A stretch of 64,000 bases of DNA from GCA-2712985 sp964515905. GTDB lineage: Bacteria > Pseudomonadota > Alphaproteobacteria > UBA7887. The translations under genes were made by a program, and so were the position numbers. Shown piece after piece: positions 53,954-62,667 of the stretch. The notes beneath the pieces are model-generated. The model saw only the letters and a list, made by a program, of their open reading frames with translations. It had not been told where the DNA came from and searched no databases. Positions within the stretch are counted from its first letter, which is position 1. The number at the start of each line of letters is the position of its first letter. The stretch is taken from NCBI GenBank assembly GCA_964515905.1, contig CAZEWK010000047.1:1-64000 (forward strand). The letters run 5' to 3'.

Positions 53954-55072
53954 TTAATCAGTGACTTCAATAGAAAACGTTTCGAGCACGTCATCGTCTA
54001 AAAATTCTCGACTAGTGTTTTGAAGTTTGATCGCTTTAGACAAGGACGATAAACCAAGCGCATTTGTCACAGACATACCGTCACCCCCTATGATGAACGG
54101 TGCACGAAACCAAGCGACTCGATTCACTGCACCCGCCTTCAAGAAGGATGATGCAATCGCCTGCCCTCCTTCAATTAAAAGCCTTGTTATTCCTCTGGAA
54201 CCCAAACTCCTAAGAACATTTTCTACCGGCAAGTTGTCTTCATCACCACTATCAACTTCAATAACTTTAAGACCACATTCTATAAATGACGCTATTCTGT
54301 CATTTCCCCAACCTCTCTTAGTTATTATCCAAGTTGGGTATTCAGTTGCTGACTCGGCAAGTGAATGTGTCAAAGGTAGCCTCATATTGCTATCAAGAAT
54401 AATCCGTACGGGAGAAAAATGTTCCATACCTGGAATTCTGCAGGTCAACATGGGATTGTCACCAATCGCAGTACCTATACCGATCATGATTGCGTCATAT
54501 TCCGCACGCATTTGATGTGCTCGAAAACGCGCCTTAGACCCCGTGATCCATTGGCTCTCCCCTTGGCCGGTCGCAATGCAACCATCTAAACTTGTAGCAA
54601 CCTTTAAGGTGACTAGTGGACGCCCTGTTCCCATCCGTAAAAAAAAACCTTCGTTCTGCTCCTTGGCCAAATCTGATAAAACACCTAGTTTTACTTCTAT
54701 ACCTGCCTCCCTCAACTTAGCCACCCCAGAACCTGAAACTCTAGGATCTAGATCTTCAGTAGCAATCACACATTTTGAGATCCCAGCAGATATGAGAGCA
54801 TCGACACATGGTCTTGTTTCACCATGATGGGAACACGGTTCCAAAGTTACATAAGCACAGGAGCCTTTTGCCTTCAAACCAGAGCGTTCCAGGGCCTGTG
54901 TTTCAGCGTGAGGCCGTCCCCCAGACTGAGTCCAACCCCGTCCAACAATGCTGTTTCCCTGAACGATGACACAACCTACAGAAGGATTTGGCCAAACCCG
55001 CCCAAGACCACGACGGCCTAAGGCCAAAGCTATACTCATATAACGCTGGTCCAAAGCTTCACTCTTGATCAC
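53954..55072 (-). CDS. ribD: Bifunctional pyrimidine deaminase/reductase RibD
   Basis: About 372 residues. The N-terminal deaminase has PNPSVGCVIV, the zinc motif HAETQAL, and PCSHHGETRPC. The C-terminal reductase has PLVTLKVATSLDG and LLIEGGQAIASSFL. I chose the GTG at 55070-55072, 14 bases inside the end of nrdR, because it gives the conserved EALDQRYMSIALALGRRG start; the ATG at 55039 would cut this, and a longer frame runs into nrdR. Confidence 0.92.
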   Translation of the reverse strand: MIKSEALDQRYMSIALALGRRGLGRVWPNPSVGCVIVQGNSIVGRGWTQSGGRPHAETQALERSGLKAKGSCAYVTLEPCSHHGETRPCVDALISAGISKCVIATEDLDPRVSGSGVAKLREAGIEVKLGVLSDLAKEQNEGFFLRMGTGRPLVTLKVATSLDGCIATGQGESQWITGSKARFRAHQMRAEYDAIMIGIGTAIGDNPMLTCRIPGMEHFSPVRIILDSNMRLPLTHSLAESATEYPTWIITKRGWGNDRIASFIECGLKVIEVDSGDEDNLPVENVLRSLGSRGITRLLIEGGQAIASSFLKAGAVNRVAWFRAPFIIGGDGMSVTNALGLSSLSKAIKLQNTSREFLDDDVLETFSIEVTD

Positions 55073-55517
55073 TATGGATTTCGTCGATGAAATCCTCAAA
55101 GTCCTTTGTTTCGCGAAAGTTTCTGTATACTGATGCAAAGCGGACATAGGCAATGGGATCTAACTGAGAAAGTCCATCCATTACCAACTCACCAATTGCC
55201 GTGCTGGTAACATCATTTTCTCCTAAAGTCTCCAGCCGCCGAACAATACCGTTTACCATTCGTTCTATATCATCAGGATCCACGGGCCGTTTTCGCGTTG
55301 CTATATTGATTGAACGCATCAACTTATCGCGTTCAAATGGATTCCGGCTGTTATCTCTCTTGACTACGGTCAGCTCTCGAAGCTGCACACGCTCAAATGT
55401 CGTAAAGCGGGAACCACAACTCGAACAAAACCGTCTCCTCCGGATCGCCGCATGATCCTGAGTCGGTCTAGAATCTTTAACCTGTGTATCGACAAAACTA
55501 CAAAAAGGACAACGCAA
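55059..55517 (-). CDS. nrdR: Transcriptional repressor NrdR
   Basis: 152 residues: a zinc ribbon (MRCPFC, then FCSSCGSRFTTFER) and an ATP-cone domain that senses nucleotide state to control ribonucleotide reductase genes. The RRRRFCSSCG match is diagnostic. It lies three bases after glyA and overlaps ribD, the usual glyA-nrdR-ribD order. Confidence 0.95.
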   Translation of the reverse strand: MRCPFCSFVDTQVKDSRPTQDHAAIRRRRFCSSCGSRFTTFERVQLRELTVVKRDNSRNPFERDKLMRSINIATRKRPVDPDDIERMVNGIVRRLETLGENDVTSTAIGELVMDGLSQLDPIAYVRFASVYRNFRETKDFEDFIDEIHSDQE

Positions 55518-55520
55518 AGT

Positions 55521-56858
55521 TCACCCCTCCTTTATAGCTCTTGGTGCATACAAACCTCGATAAAGAGGGAAACTCTGGCATAAACTTAAAACTTCCGATT
55601 TAGCCTTTCGTTCGATTTTACTATTATTTTGCTCCCCGTTTTCGGCAAGACCGTCAATTACATCCCCAATAATCTCTCCTATTCGGCGAAACTCGGATAC
55701 TCCGAAGCCTCTGCTTGTCCCTGCAGGACTTCCAAGTCTGATACCTGAAGTTACAGAAGGTTTTTCCATGTCAAAGGGTATGGCGTTTTTGTTACATGTA
55801 ATGCCTGCCCGTTCTAGGCTATTCTCAACTAGGTCACCCGTTAGATGCTTAGGCCTCAAATCAACTAGCAATAAATGTGTGTCCGTTCCACCTGTAATCA
55901 ATTCCAGACCACGTTTCTGAAGTGTTGCACCAAGTGCTTGGGCATTTGCAACAACGTCCGCAGCATATAGTTTAAACGATGGCTCCAAGGCTTCTGCAAA
56001 TGCCACAGCTTTTGCAGCGATCACATGCATTAATGGACCTCCCTGGATGCCTGGGAAAACAGCCGAATTAATTTTCTTTGCCAGTTTCTCGTCATTGCAT
56101 AATATCATCCCACCCCTTGGACCCCGCAAAGTTTTATGGGTGGTCGTAGTCACCACATGCGCATGTGGAAACGGATCCGGGTGTACACCCCCGGCCACTA
56201 AACCCGCAAAATGCGCCATATCAACTAAAAATATGGCTCCAACAGAATCACATATTTCCCGAATTTTCCTGAAACTAATTACGCGAGGGTAGGCTGAGCC
56301 ACCAGCAATAATAAGTTTCGGTCGATGTTCGAGCGCTAGAGCCTGCAGTTCGCTATAGGATATCTCGCCACTATTTCTTTGGACACCATATTGAACCGCA
56401 TCAAACCACTTCCCAGATTGATTCGGTTTGGCACCATGGGTGAGATGCCCTCCCGCTGCAAGAGACATGCCGAGGACTGTATCACCGGGGCGCATGAACG
56501 CCATCATCACTGATTGATTGGCTTGGCTCCCTGAGTGAGGCTGTACATTGGCAAAGTCACAACGAAATAACTTTTTGGCCCGTTCGATAGCTAGACTCTC
56601 AACCAAGTCAACTTTGTCACAACCCCCATAATAGCGTCGTCCAGGATATCCTTCTGCGTACTTATTCGTTAAGACAGACCCTTGTGCACCTAGGACCGCT
56701 TCACTAACCACATTTTCCGAGGCAATAAGTTCGATCCCATCATTTAGCCTTTTAAATTCGCCGTAAATGGCATCATAAATTGCCTGATCTTGATCCGAGA
56801 GGCTCAAGACCGATGTTCTCAAACCATCGAAATTATTTTGGATAACTGCTGAGACCAT
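55521..56858 (-). CDS. glyA: Serine hydroxymethyltransferase
   Basis: Interconverts serine and glycine while charging tetrahydrofolate with one carbon. 445 residues: ELIASENVVSEAVL near residue 40, YAEGYPGRRYYGGC near 67, and the PLP lysine in VTTTTHKTLRGPRGG near residue 237. One-carbon supply links loosely to the formate enzymes, but the gene is in its standard place after rpiB. Confidence 0.96.
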   Translation of the reverse strand: MVSAVIQNNFDGLRTSVLSLSDQDQAIYDAIYGEFKRLNDGIELIASENVVSEAVLGAQGSVLTNKYAEGYPGRRYYGGCDKVDLVESLAIERAKKLFRCDFANVQPHSGSQANQSVMMAFMRPGDTVLGMSLAAGGHLTHGAKPNQSGKWFDAVQYGVQRNSGEISYSELQALALEHRPKLIIAGGSAYPRVISFRKIREICDSVGAIFLVDMAHFAGLVAGGVHPDPFPHAHVVTTTTHKTLRGPRGGMILCNDEKLAKKINSAVFPGIQGGPLMHVIAAKAVAFAEALEPSFKLYAADVVANAQALGATLQKRGLELITGGTDTHLLLVDLRPKHLTGDLVENSLERAGITCNKNAIPFDMEKPSVTSGIRLGSPAGTSRGFGVSEFRRIGEIIGDVIDGLAENGEQNNSKIERKAKSEVLSLCQSFPLYRGLYAPRAIKEG

Positions 56859-56863
56859 ATACT

Positions 56864-57367
56864 TTATTGTCCTTCAGGATGTTGTAATCGTCTTGAATTA
56901 CACTGTGTTGTTTCATCTAACTTAGCGACCCTTCTGGCGTGACGTTCTTTTCCTTCAAAGTCTGTACACAAAAACTCGTGGACAATAGCCTTTGCGACAG
57001 TCTGCTTAATTATACGGGCTCCCAACGCAAGAACATTTGCATCGTTGTGTTGACGCCCCAAACGAGCGGTTTCAATATCGTGACACAAAGCCGCACGAAT
57101 ACCGGCATATCGATTAGCTGCGATGCTCACCCCTATTCCTGTTCCACACAATATTACTCCGTATCGAGCCAACCCGGATAGTAGGTACAGTGCTAATTTG
57201 TCTCCAATATCTGGATAGTCGACAGAAACCTGGCTATCGGTCCCTAAGTCAACGACCCTAAAGCCTTTATGCTCAATTTCTTTGCACAACAAAATTTTGA
57301 GCGCGAATCCCGCATGATCCGAAGCTATTGCTATTACCTCGTCCTGTCGCGCACTATCCATAACCAT
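56864..57367 (-). CDS. rpiB: Ribose-5-phosphate isomerase B
   Basis: 167 residues from the ATG at 57367 (a TTG at 57391 and an ATG at 57361 are also in frame). IAIASDHAGFALK at the N-terminus, VDYPDIGDKLA, the catalytic cysteine in GVILCGTGIGVSIAANR, and RLGRQHNDANVLALGAR are all typical. The C-terminal tail of about 20 residues (ETTQCNSRRLQHPEGQ) is longer than usual. Five bases before glyA, so likely co-transcribed. Confidence 0.92.
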   Translation of the reverse strand: MVMDSARQDEVIAIASDHAGFALKILLCKEIEHKGFRVVDLGTDSQVSVDYPDIGDKLALYLLSGLARYGVILCGTGIGVSIAANRYAGIRAALCHDIETARLGRQHNDANVLALGARIIKQTVAKAIVHEFLCTDFEGKERHARRVAKLDETTQCNSRRLQHPEGQ

Positions 57368-57754
57368 CAATACTTGGCTGAAACGATACAACTATAACAT
57401 CGAGTAGAAACACCGATCCACCCAATGTAACTTACCACTTAAATTACTACCATATATTGATAATCTGCAAGATGGCATAAATTACGATTTCTTCAGGGGA
57501 CTAGGACATGAGGGCTTCCATAAATTACAACTACGATGGAAACAATTAATCCGCCATTATTCAAGTAAATAAAAAAATATTTCAAACAATCCATCAGTAT
57601 TTGTAAGATAATTTAGGACTAAAAATGGAGAAATATAAATAATATTTAAAGTATTTTATCTATCAACATTTGTAGATACGTGTGCTATCTCTATCAATAT
57701 TGACAATTATTTATTGCCCTGTACAAGTTACTTTTCCATTCAATAATTTTAGAT
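57368..57754. other. Divergent intergenic region upstream of mucR and rpiB
   Basis: About 390 very AT-rich bases with no convincing gene. They should hold the leftward rpiB-glyA-rib promoter and the rightward mucR promoter. The notable element is a pair of near-identical 11-mers at 57660-57670 and 57691-57701 (listed separately). Confidence 0.5.
57660..57727 (+). promoter_or_regulatory. mucR promoter with a direct-repeat operator candidate
   Basis: CTATCAACATT (57660-57670) and CTATCAATATT (57691-57701) form a direct repeat with one mismatch, 31 bases apart start to start, about three helical turns. The second copy runs into a perfect TTGACA -35 (57700-57705), followed after 16 bases by TACAAG (57722-57727) as a -10. 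The layout suits autorepression, which is known for MucR-type regulators; binding here is inference. Confidence 0.4.
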
Positions 57755-58192
57755 ATGCAAATTATGGACGATAAACGCCAGGATACTGCTTCCTTGAATT
57801 CGATATTGGACATGACATCCCACATTGTGTCCGCTTATGTCAGCAACAACCCGGTTCCCACGGCAAATATCCCGGATCTGATTAAGTCTGTATACACAAC
57901 ACTTGCTAGGATAGAGAGACCAAGAGAAGCCGAAGGAACTGAGGCATTGCAGCCAGCGGTTCCAATTCGTCGTTCTATTACACCAGACTATATCGTTTGT
58001 TTGGAAGACGGCAAAAAATTAAAGATGCTTAAAAGGCATCTCCGAACGGCTTACAATATGAGCCCTAAAGAGTACCGGGCGAAGTGGCGCCTGCCACCCG
58101 ATTACCCCATGGTAGCGCCGAACTACGCCGCTCGTCGTTCTGAATTTGCAAAAAAAATTGGCCTTGGCTTAAAGAATCAAATCAAACTTTGA
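57755..58192 (+). CDS. mucR: Ros/MucR-family transcriptional regulator with altered zinc finger
   Basis: 145 residues. The N-terminus (MTSHIVSAYVSNNPVPTANIPDLI) and the C-terminal block (RLPPDYPMVAPNYAARRSEFAKKIGLG) are typical MucR. The zinc site is not: the CxxC reads CLED and the HLRTHH helix reads HLRTAY, so two of four ligands are lost. Rhizobial relatives that fold without zinc are known. MucR proteins are global repressors acting as H-NS-like binders of AT-rich DNA. ATG at 57755 or 57764. Confidence 0.88.
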   Translation: MQIMDDKRQDTASLNSILDMTSHIVSAYVSNNPVPTANIPDLIKSVYTTLARIERPREAEGTEALQPAVPIRRSITPDYIVCLEDGKKLKMLKRHLRTAYNMSPKEYRAKWRLPPDYPMVAPNYAARRSEFAKKIGLGLKNQIKL

Positions 58193-58211
58193 CCAAGCCG
58201 ATTTAAAACAA

Positions 58212-59333
58212 CTACATATCCGTGTACTGATAATTACCGTTACTCCACTCATAAAACACATAGCCTGGAGCATTCACGTCACCTTTATTATCGAAACCTA
58301 TACTGCCAAACACTGTGTCAAATTTTTCACTCCGGAGCTTTGAAACTAAAGCGTCGATTTCTATTCCCCCTGTCATTTCAACAACTTGCGCAAACACCTG
58401 AATCGCAGCATAAGTATACAAGGTATATCCTTCCGGCTTAAAGCCTTGCGCAAGAAAACGGTCAACGACTTCCTTAGCCTCCGGGTTTTTACTTGGATCG
58501 GGGCTGAACGAGAACAAAGTTCCCTCTCCTGCAGGCCCTGTAATGGACCAGAACTCCTCAGTAACTAATGCATCACCAGAAATCAGGCGGGCGCTCAACC
58601 CTTGTTCTCTTGCTTGACGAACAATCAAACCTGCCTCCGTGTGATATCCCCCCAAGTAAATGATATCTATATTCTTGGATTTTAGTTTACTAACAAGAGC
58701 CGAATAGTCCTTTTCTCCCGCCGTATAAGCTTCATAAATTATTTCCTTTACTCCCTGAAGGTTCAGCTCTTTCATGGTCTCGTCAGCTAAACCCTTCCCG
58801 TAAGCTGTCTTATCGTGCAGTATAGCTATACGCGCCTTAGGGAAATTACGTGCCATAAAAGATCCTGCAACTTGGCCTTGCTGATCATCTCTTCCACAAG
58901 TCCGAAAAACATTATCAAAACCTTGCTCTGTCAGAGTTGGATTTGTGGAAGCAGGTGATATTTGAAGTATTCCCTCTTCGTAGTACACTTCAGAGGCTGG
59001 GATAGAAGTGCTTGAACAAAAATGACCTGCCATAAAGGCAATGCCCTTATTCGCCATTTGATTGGCAACTGCTACCGCCTGTTTCGCCTCACAGGCGTCA
59101 TCACCAATTTCAAGGACCAGTTTTCGGCCTAGAACACCTCCTCTAGCATTGATATCCTCTACAGCCATTTCTGCACCACGCAATAGTTGCTCACCAAAAA
59201 TGGCGTACTGACCTGTAATGGGTCCTGCAACAGCAATCATAATCTCATCAGACGCCTCTGCATGAGTATGGTGACCGATAGCTAGAGCAGTAAATATAAG
59301 CGCCGAAAATAATGATTTATAGATTGTTCTCAT
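58212..59333 (-). CDS. livJ: Branched-chain amino acid ABC transporter, substrate-binding protein
   Basis: Periplasmic binding protein, type 1 fold, 373 residues. Signal peptide ends near THAEASDE. The mature part starts IMIAVAGPITGQYAIFGEQLLRGAEMAVEDINARGG, typical LivJ/K, and later has FMAGHFCSSTSIPASEVYYEEG. It is 149 bases after the DUF6867 gene on the same strand and convergent with mucR. Ligand could be leucine/isoleucine/valine or another amide or amino acid. Confidence 0.91.
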   Translation of the reverse strand: MRTIYKSLFSALIFTALAIGHHTHAEASDEIMIAVAGPITGQYAIFGEQLLRGAEMAVEDINARGGVLGRKLVLEIGDDACEAKQAVAVANQMANKGIAFMAGHFCSSTSIPASEVYYEEGILQISPASTNPTLTEQGFDNVFRTCGRDDQQGQVAGSFMARNFPKARIAILHDKTAYGKGLADETMKELNLQGVKEIIYEAYTAGEKDYSALVSKLKSKNIDIIYLGGYHTEAGLIVRQAREQGLSARLISGDALVTEEFWSITGPAGEGTLFSFSPDPSKNPEAKEVVDRFLAQGFKPEGYTLYTYAAIQVFAQVVEMTGGIEIDALVSKLRSEKFDTVFGSIGFDNKGDVNAPGYVFYEWSNGNYQYTDM

Positions 59334-59482
59334 CCCTTAAATCCCCCTCTAAGCCTAGTTGGAGCAAGCACAAATAATGAAATCCACTGATTGATAAACA
59401 CAGTTTACCTATCCTAAATATAAATTAACGCAGAAGAAAGTGGCTCTCATAACGGTTATAATATAGTGTCAACGGTTATTCG

Positions 59483-59824
59483 TCACCGGGTTCGATATGT
59501 TAATAGGCTAGATCGTCTAAATAGCCATGGATATTGTTGAACCATGACAGAAACGTACATCACCCTATAAGTGAAAATCCCAATAGTCATAATCGTCATT
59601 GTATGAACGAGATAGCCGACAATTGACGATAAGGCGCCATCGAATAAAGCGTATACAAAAAAACGGTCTACCAGACCTAGTCCCAAACACGAGAAAATAA
59701 CTTGCCACGGGGATCTCCAAGACAAGGCCAGGGCTCGCCCAGTGAGGACAGCAGCTCCACCCATTATAAGAACAGTAAAACACAAAAAAACAGTAATCGA
59801 AGTACCCAAACCTATAATCGCCAT
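59483..59824 (-). CDS. DUF6867-like small membrane protein of the liv operon
   Basis: 113 residues with three hydrophobic spans (about 5-30, 42-62, 68-90) and the conserved-looking GRALALSWRSPWQVIF and QQYPWLFRRSSLLTYR ends. This matches the DUF6867 pattern of small proteins found after livF in Rhodospirillales and related orders. The start is five bases after livF. It may modulate or assemble the transporter; no function is established. Confidence 0.75.
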   Translation of the reverse strand: MAIIGLGTSITVFLCFTVLIMGGAAVLTGRALALSWRSPWQVIFSCLGLGLVDRFFVYALFDGALSSIVGYLVHTMTIMTIGIFTYRVMYVSVMVQQYPWLFRRSSLLTYRTR

Positions 59825-59829
59825 AAAGG

Positions 59830-60540
59830 TTAATCTCCACCAGCTAAGTAAGCCGTTTGGACGGATGGGTTTTGAAGAAGCTCCGAACCAGTCCCCTCTA
59901 AAACTATCTCACCGTTAGAAAGAACATAACCCCGATCTGCTAACCGTAATGACTGGTGCGCATTTTGTTCAACGAGTAAAATTGTGACCCCTCGATCCCT
60001 ATTGATCTCAGCAATTACATCAAAAATTTGTTTTACAACTAACGGAGCCAAACCAAGTGACGGTTCATCAAGTAACAACAGCTTAGGTCGACTCATTAAA
60101 GCCCTACCAAGAGCCAACATTTGTTGTTCTCCACCCGATAGTGTCCCACCACGCTGTTCCTGCCTTTCTTGCAAAATAGGGAATAATTCATAAACGAGCC
60201 CCAAATCTTTTTTGAAAAACGATGTTTCTGTAACTACTGCCCCCATCTGCAAGTTTTCTAAGACCGTCATTTTAGAAAAAATTCGTCTCCCTTCTGGCGC
60301 GTGACTAAGTCCTCGACGAATTATTTCGAAAGTGGGCAAAGTAGTGATATCGGCGTCTTCGAAAACTATCCGTCCAATGCTTGCTTGAGGATTGCCACAA
60401 ACTGTCATCAAAGTTGTCGATTTTCCAGCACCATTAGCACCGACAATCGTTACAATTTCACCTTTATCTACGTGCATGTCCAGGCCTCGCAATGCCTGGG
60501 TTCTGCCATAAAAACTACTAACGTTTTCTAATAAGAGCAT
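59830..60540 (-). CDS. livF: Branched-chain amino acid ABC transporter ATPase LivF
   Basis: 236 residues. Walker A GANGAGKSTT near residue 33-42, signature LSGGEQQMLALGRAL near 135, Walker B LLLLDEPSLGL near 155. ATP hydrolysis here powers uptake together with LivG. Eight bases after livG. Confidence 0.95.
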   Translation of the reverse strand: MLLLENVSSFYGRTQALRGLDMHVDKGEIVTIVGANGAGKSTTLMTVCGNPQASIGRIVFEDADITTLPTFEIIRRGLSHAPEGRRIFSKMTVLENLQMGAVVTETSFFKKDLGLVYELFPILQERQEQRGGTLSGGEQQMLALGRALMSRPKLLLLDEPSLGLAPLVVKQIFDVIAEINRDRGVTILLVEQNAHQSLRLADRGYVLSNGEIVLEGTGSELLQNPSVQTAYLAGGD

Positions 60541-60548
60541 TACATAGC

Positions 60549-61370
60549 CTATAACGCAGTATTTGGCATGAAATCATCGTCCTCTCCAAGGTAGGCCCGA
60601 ATTACTTTGGGGTCACTTCGAATATCAGACGGAATACCATCAGCAATTTTCCGACCATAATCTAGAACTACTATGTGATCGGAAATTTCCATTACAACGC
60701 TCATGTCGTGTTCGATTAAAAGTATACCAATTCTTTCTTCATCCCGAATGTAACGAAGAAGACTATTCAGATCGTTAGATTCACTACGATTAAGACCTGC
60801 CGCCGGTTCATCTAAACACAATAAGGCCGGCCGTGTGCACATAGCCCTGGCTATCTCTAATCGTCGTTGATCGCCGTAAGGTAGTTCCCCTGCCGGTCTA
60901 TCAGCGTCAGCCAACAACCCTATCCGTCCAAGCCACTCTTTTGCAAATGCCAAAGCAATTTGTTCAGCGTCCTTGTAGCGGGAAAGACCCAACAGTCCTG
61001 CAACTGAGAAACCCGACGCACGCATCAGGACATTATGTTGAGCCACGATTAAGTTTTCTAGAACCGACATGCCTGGAAATAATCGAATGTTCTGAAAGGT
61101 TCGCGCAATCCCTGAACGCGCGATCCGGAAACCGTCCATTCTTTCTAAATAAATTAACTTTCTATCACTCGACAAGAATCGTAAACGACCAGTTGTTGGC
61201 TTATAAAATCCCGTCAAGCAGTTAAACACTGTTGTTTTCCCAGCTCCATTCGGGCCAATAATCGATGTGATATCTCCTTCGAATGCTGAAAAAGAAACAT
61301 CATCAACGGCTTTTAGCCCGCCAAACTTCATAGTCAGATGCTCAATATTCAGCAGTTCATCAGCCATCAC
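60549..61370 (-). CDS. livG: Branched-chain amino acid ABC transporter ATPase LivG
   Basis: 273 residues. Walker A GPNGAGKTTVFNCLTGFYKPT near residue 38, signature region LPYGDQRRLEIARAM near 165, Walker B LLCLDEPAAGLN near 183. The C-terminal BCA extension AYLGEDD is typical. Five bases after livM. Confidence 0.95.
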   Translation of the reverse strand: MMADELLNIEHLTMKFGGLKAVDDVSFSAFEGDITSIIGPNGAGKTTVFNCLTGFYKPTTGRLRFLSSDRKLIYLERMDGFRIARSGIARTFQNIRLFPGMSVLENLIVAQHNVLMRASGFSVAGLLGLSRYKDAEQIALAFAKEWLGRIGLLADADRPAGELPYGDQRRLEIARAMCTRPALLCLDEPAAGLNRSESNDLNSLLRYIRDEERIGILLIEHDMSVVMEISDHIVVLDYGRKIADGIPSDIRSDPKVIRAYLGEDDDFMPNTAL

Positions 61371-61375
61371 AAAGA

Positions 61376-62629
61376 TCAGATTCTTCTATTAGAATTTAAC
61401 GTTATCGTGGGCTCTCTGTGTGACATTAATCCTTTCGGTCTCCAAACCATCACCAAAACCATTGCCAAACCAAATACCAACATCCGATACTCAGAAAACT
61501 CTCTTAAAACTTCTGGTAACAAAATTATAGCGCATGCCGCCAGTAGAACACCAATTTGGCTTCCCATCCCTCCCAGAACTACGATGGCTAGAATTATTGC
61601 CGATTCAATAAATGTGAAACTCTCTGGACTAATAAACCCATTTCGACTAGCGAAAAATGATCCAGCAAAGCCCCCAAACATGGCACCCAAGGCAAAGGCA
61701 GACAACTTTGTATTAACTGGATTGATGCCAAGAGATCGGCAGGCTATTTCGTCTTCACGTAATGCTTCCCAGGCTCTACCTATTGGCAACCTGCGAATTT
61801 TTAGTACGAATAGATTGGTTACTAAAGCAAGTGCCAGAATGACATAATATAAAAAAATAATTCTGTGATCTCCCGAAAACGGTATATCAAAGTATTCGTG
61901 AAAGCTATGATCCTCCCGAGCACGCCTTGTAAATTCGAGGCCAAATAGAGTGGGCCTCGGAATCCCCGCGATTCCATTAGGGCCACCGGAGAAGGCCACC
62001 CAATTTGTAAGAATTACCCTTATAATTTCGCCAAACCCTAGAGTAACTATCGCTAAATAGTCACCACGTAGTCGTAAAACAGGATATCCTAACAATATCC
62101 CAAACATTGCTGCCACCGCGCCAGCAATCGGCAAGCAGGACCAAAACGACCAATCATAAACAGTACCCAAAAGAGCAAAACTATAAGCCCCAACAGCATA
62201 GAATGCTACATACCCAAGATCCAAGAGGCCCGCGAGACCAACAACAATGTTGAGGCCCCACCCTAGCATTACGTAAATCAATACCAATGTCGCCAAATCC
62301 ACGATCCGCCGATCCACCTCTGGCATAAAAGGGAAACAAATAGCTATCCCTATTACCAACACCCATAACCGACCCTGCCTCCGATTAAGCCTCTTCATCC
62401 AAAAGAAAGGTTTAGTTGGGCTACGAGGCCAAACTTGACCTCTCTCACGAATGACTCCTAAGACCATTCTTCCAATAAATACGACAGCTACGGACACAAA
62501 GAGCAACTCTGGGCGAAAAACGAAATCTAGCGCATCTCCACCCGCTGTTGTCTTGAAACCGATGAGAGGCAGTGCAAGTACGAAGGCAACCAATGCAGCA
62601 AAAAAGGCTTCCTTAAGAAGTAAGCTCAA
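61376..62629 (-). CDS. livM: Branched-chain amino acid ABC transporter permease LivM
   Basis: 417 residues with about ten membrane spans. The family core is clear (LNIVVGLAGLLDLGYVAFYAVGAYSFAL, then SFTFIESAIILAIVVLGGMGSQIG). The TTG start at 62629 is supported by AAGGAG seven bases upstream. The N-terminal 100 residues, with two extra spans and the loop RERGQVWPRSPTKPFF, are longer than in E. coli LivM, as is common in this group. Confidence 0.94.
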   Translation of the reverse strand: MSLLLKEAFFAALVAFVLALPLIGFKTTAGGDALDFVFRPELLFVSVAVVFIGRMVLGVIRERGQVWPRSPTKPFFWMKRLNRRQGRLWVLVIGIAICFPFMPEVDRRIVDLATLVLIYVMLGWGLNIVVGLAGLLDLGYVAFYAVGAYSFALLGTVYDWSFWSCLPIAGAVAAMFGILLGYPVLRLRGDYLAIVTLGFGEIIRVILTNWVAFSGGPNGIAGIPRPTLFGLEFTRRAREDHSFHEYFDIPFSGDHRIIFLYYVILALALVTNLFVLKIRRLPIGRAWEALREDEIACRSLGINPVNTKLSAFALGAMFGGFAGSFFASRNGFISPESFTFIESAIILAIVVLGGMGSQIGVLLAACAIILLPEVLREFSEYRMLVFGLAMVLVMVWRPKGLMSHREPTITLNSNRRI

Positions 62630-62667
62630 TTCAATTCTCCTTACTTCGCAGGGATTGCGTTAACCGG

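Noticed and set aside
61338..61847. 169-codon rightward ORF
   Set aside because: Antisense to livM and the start of livG; both are well-supported transporter genes.
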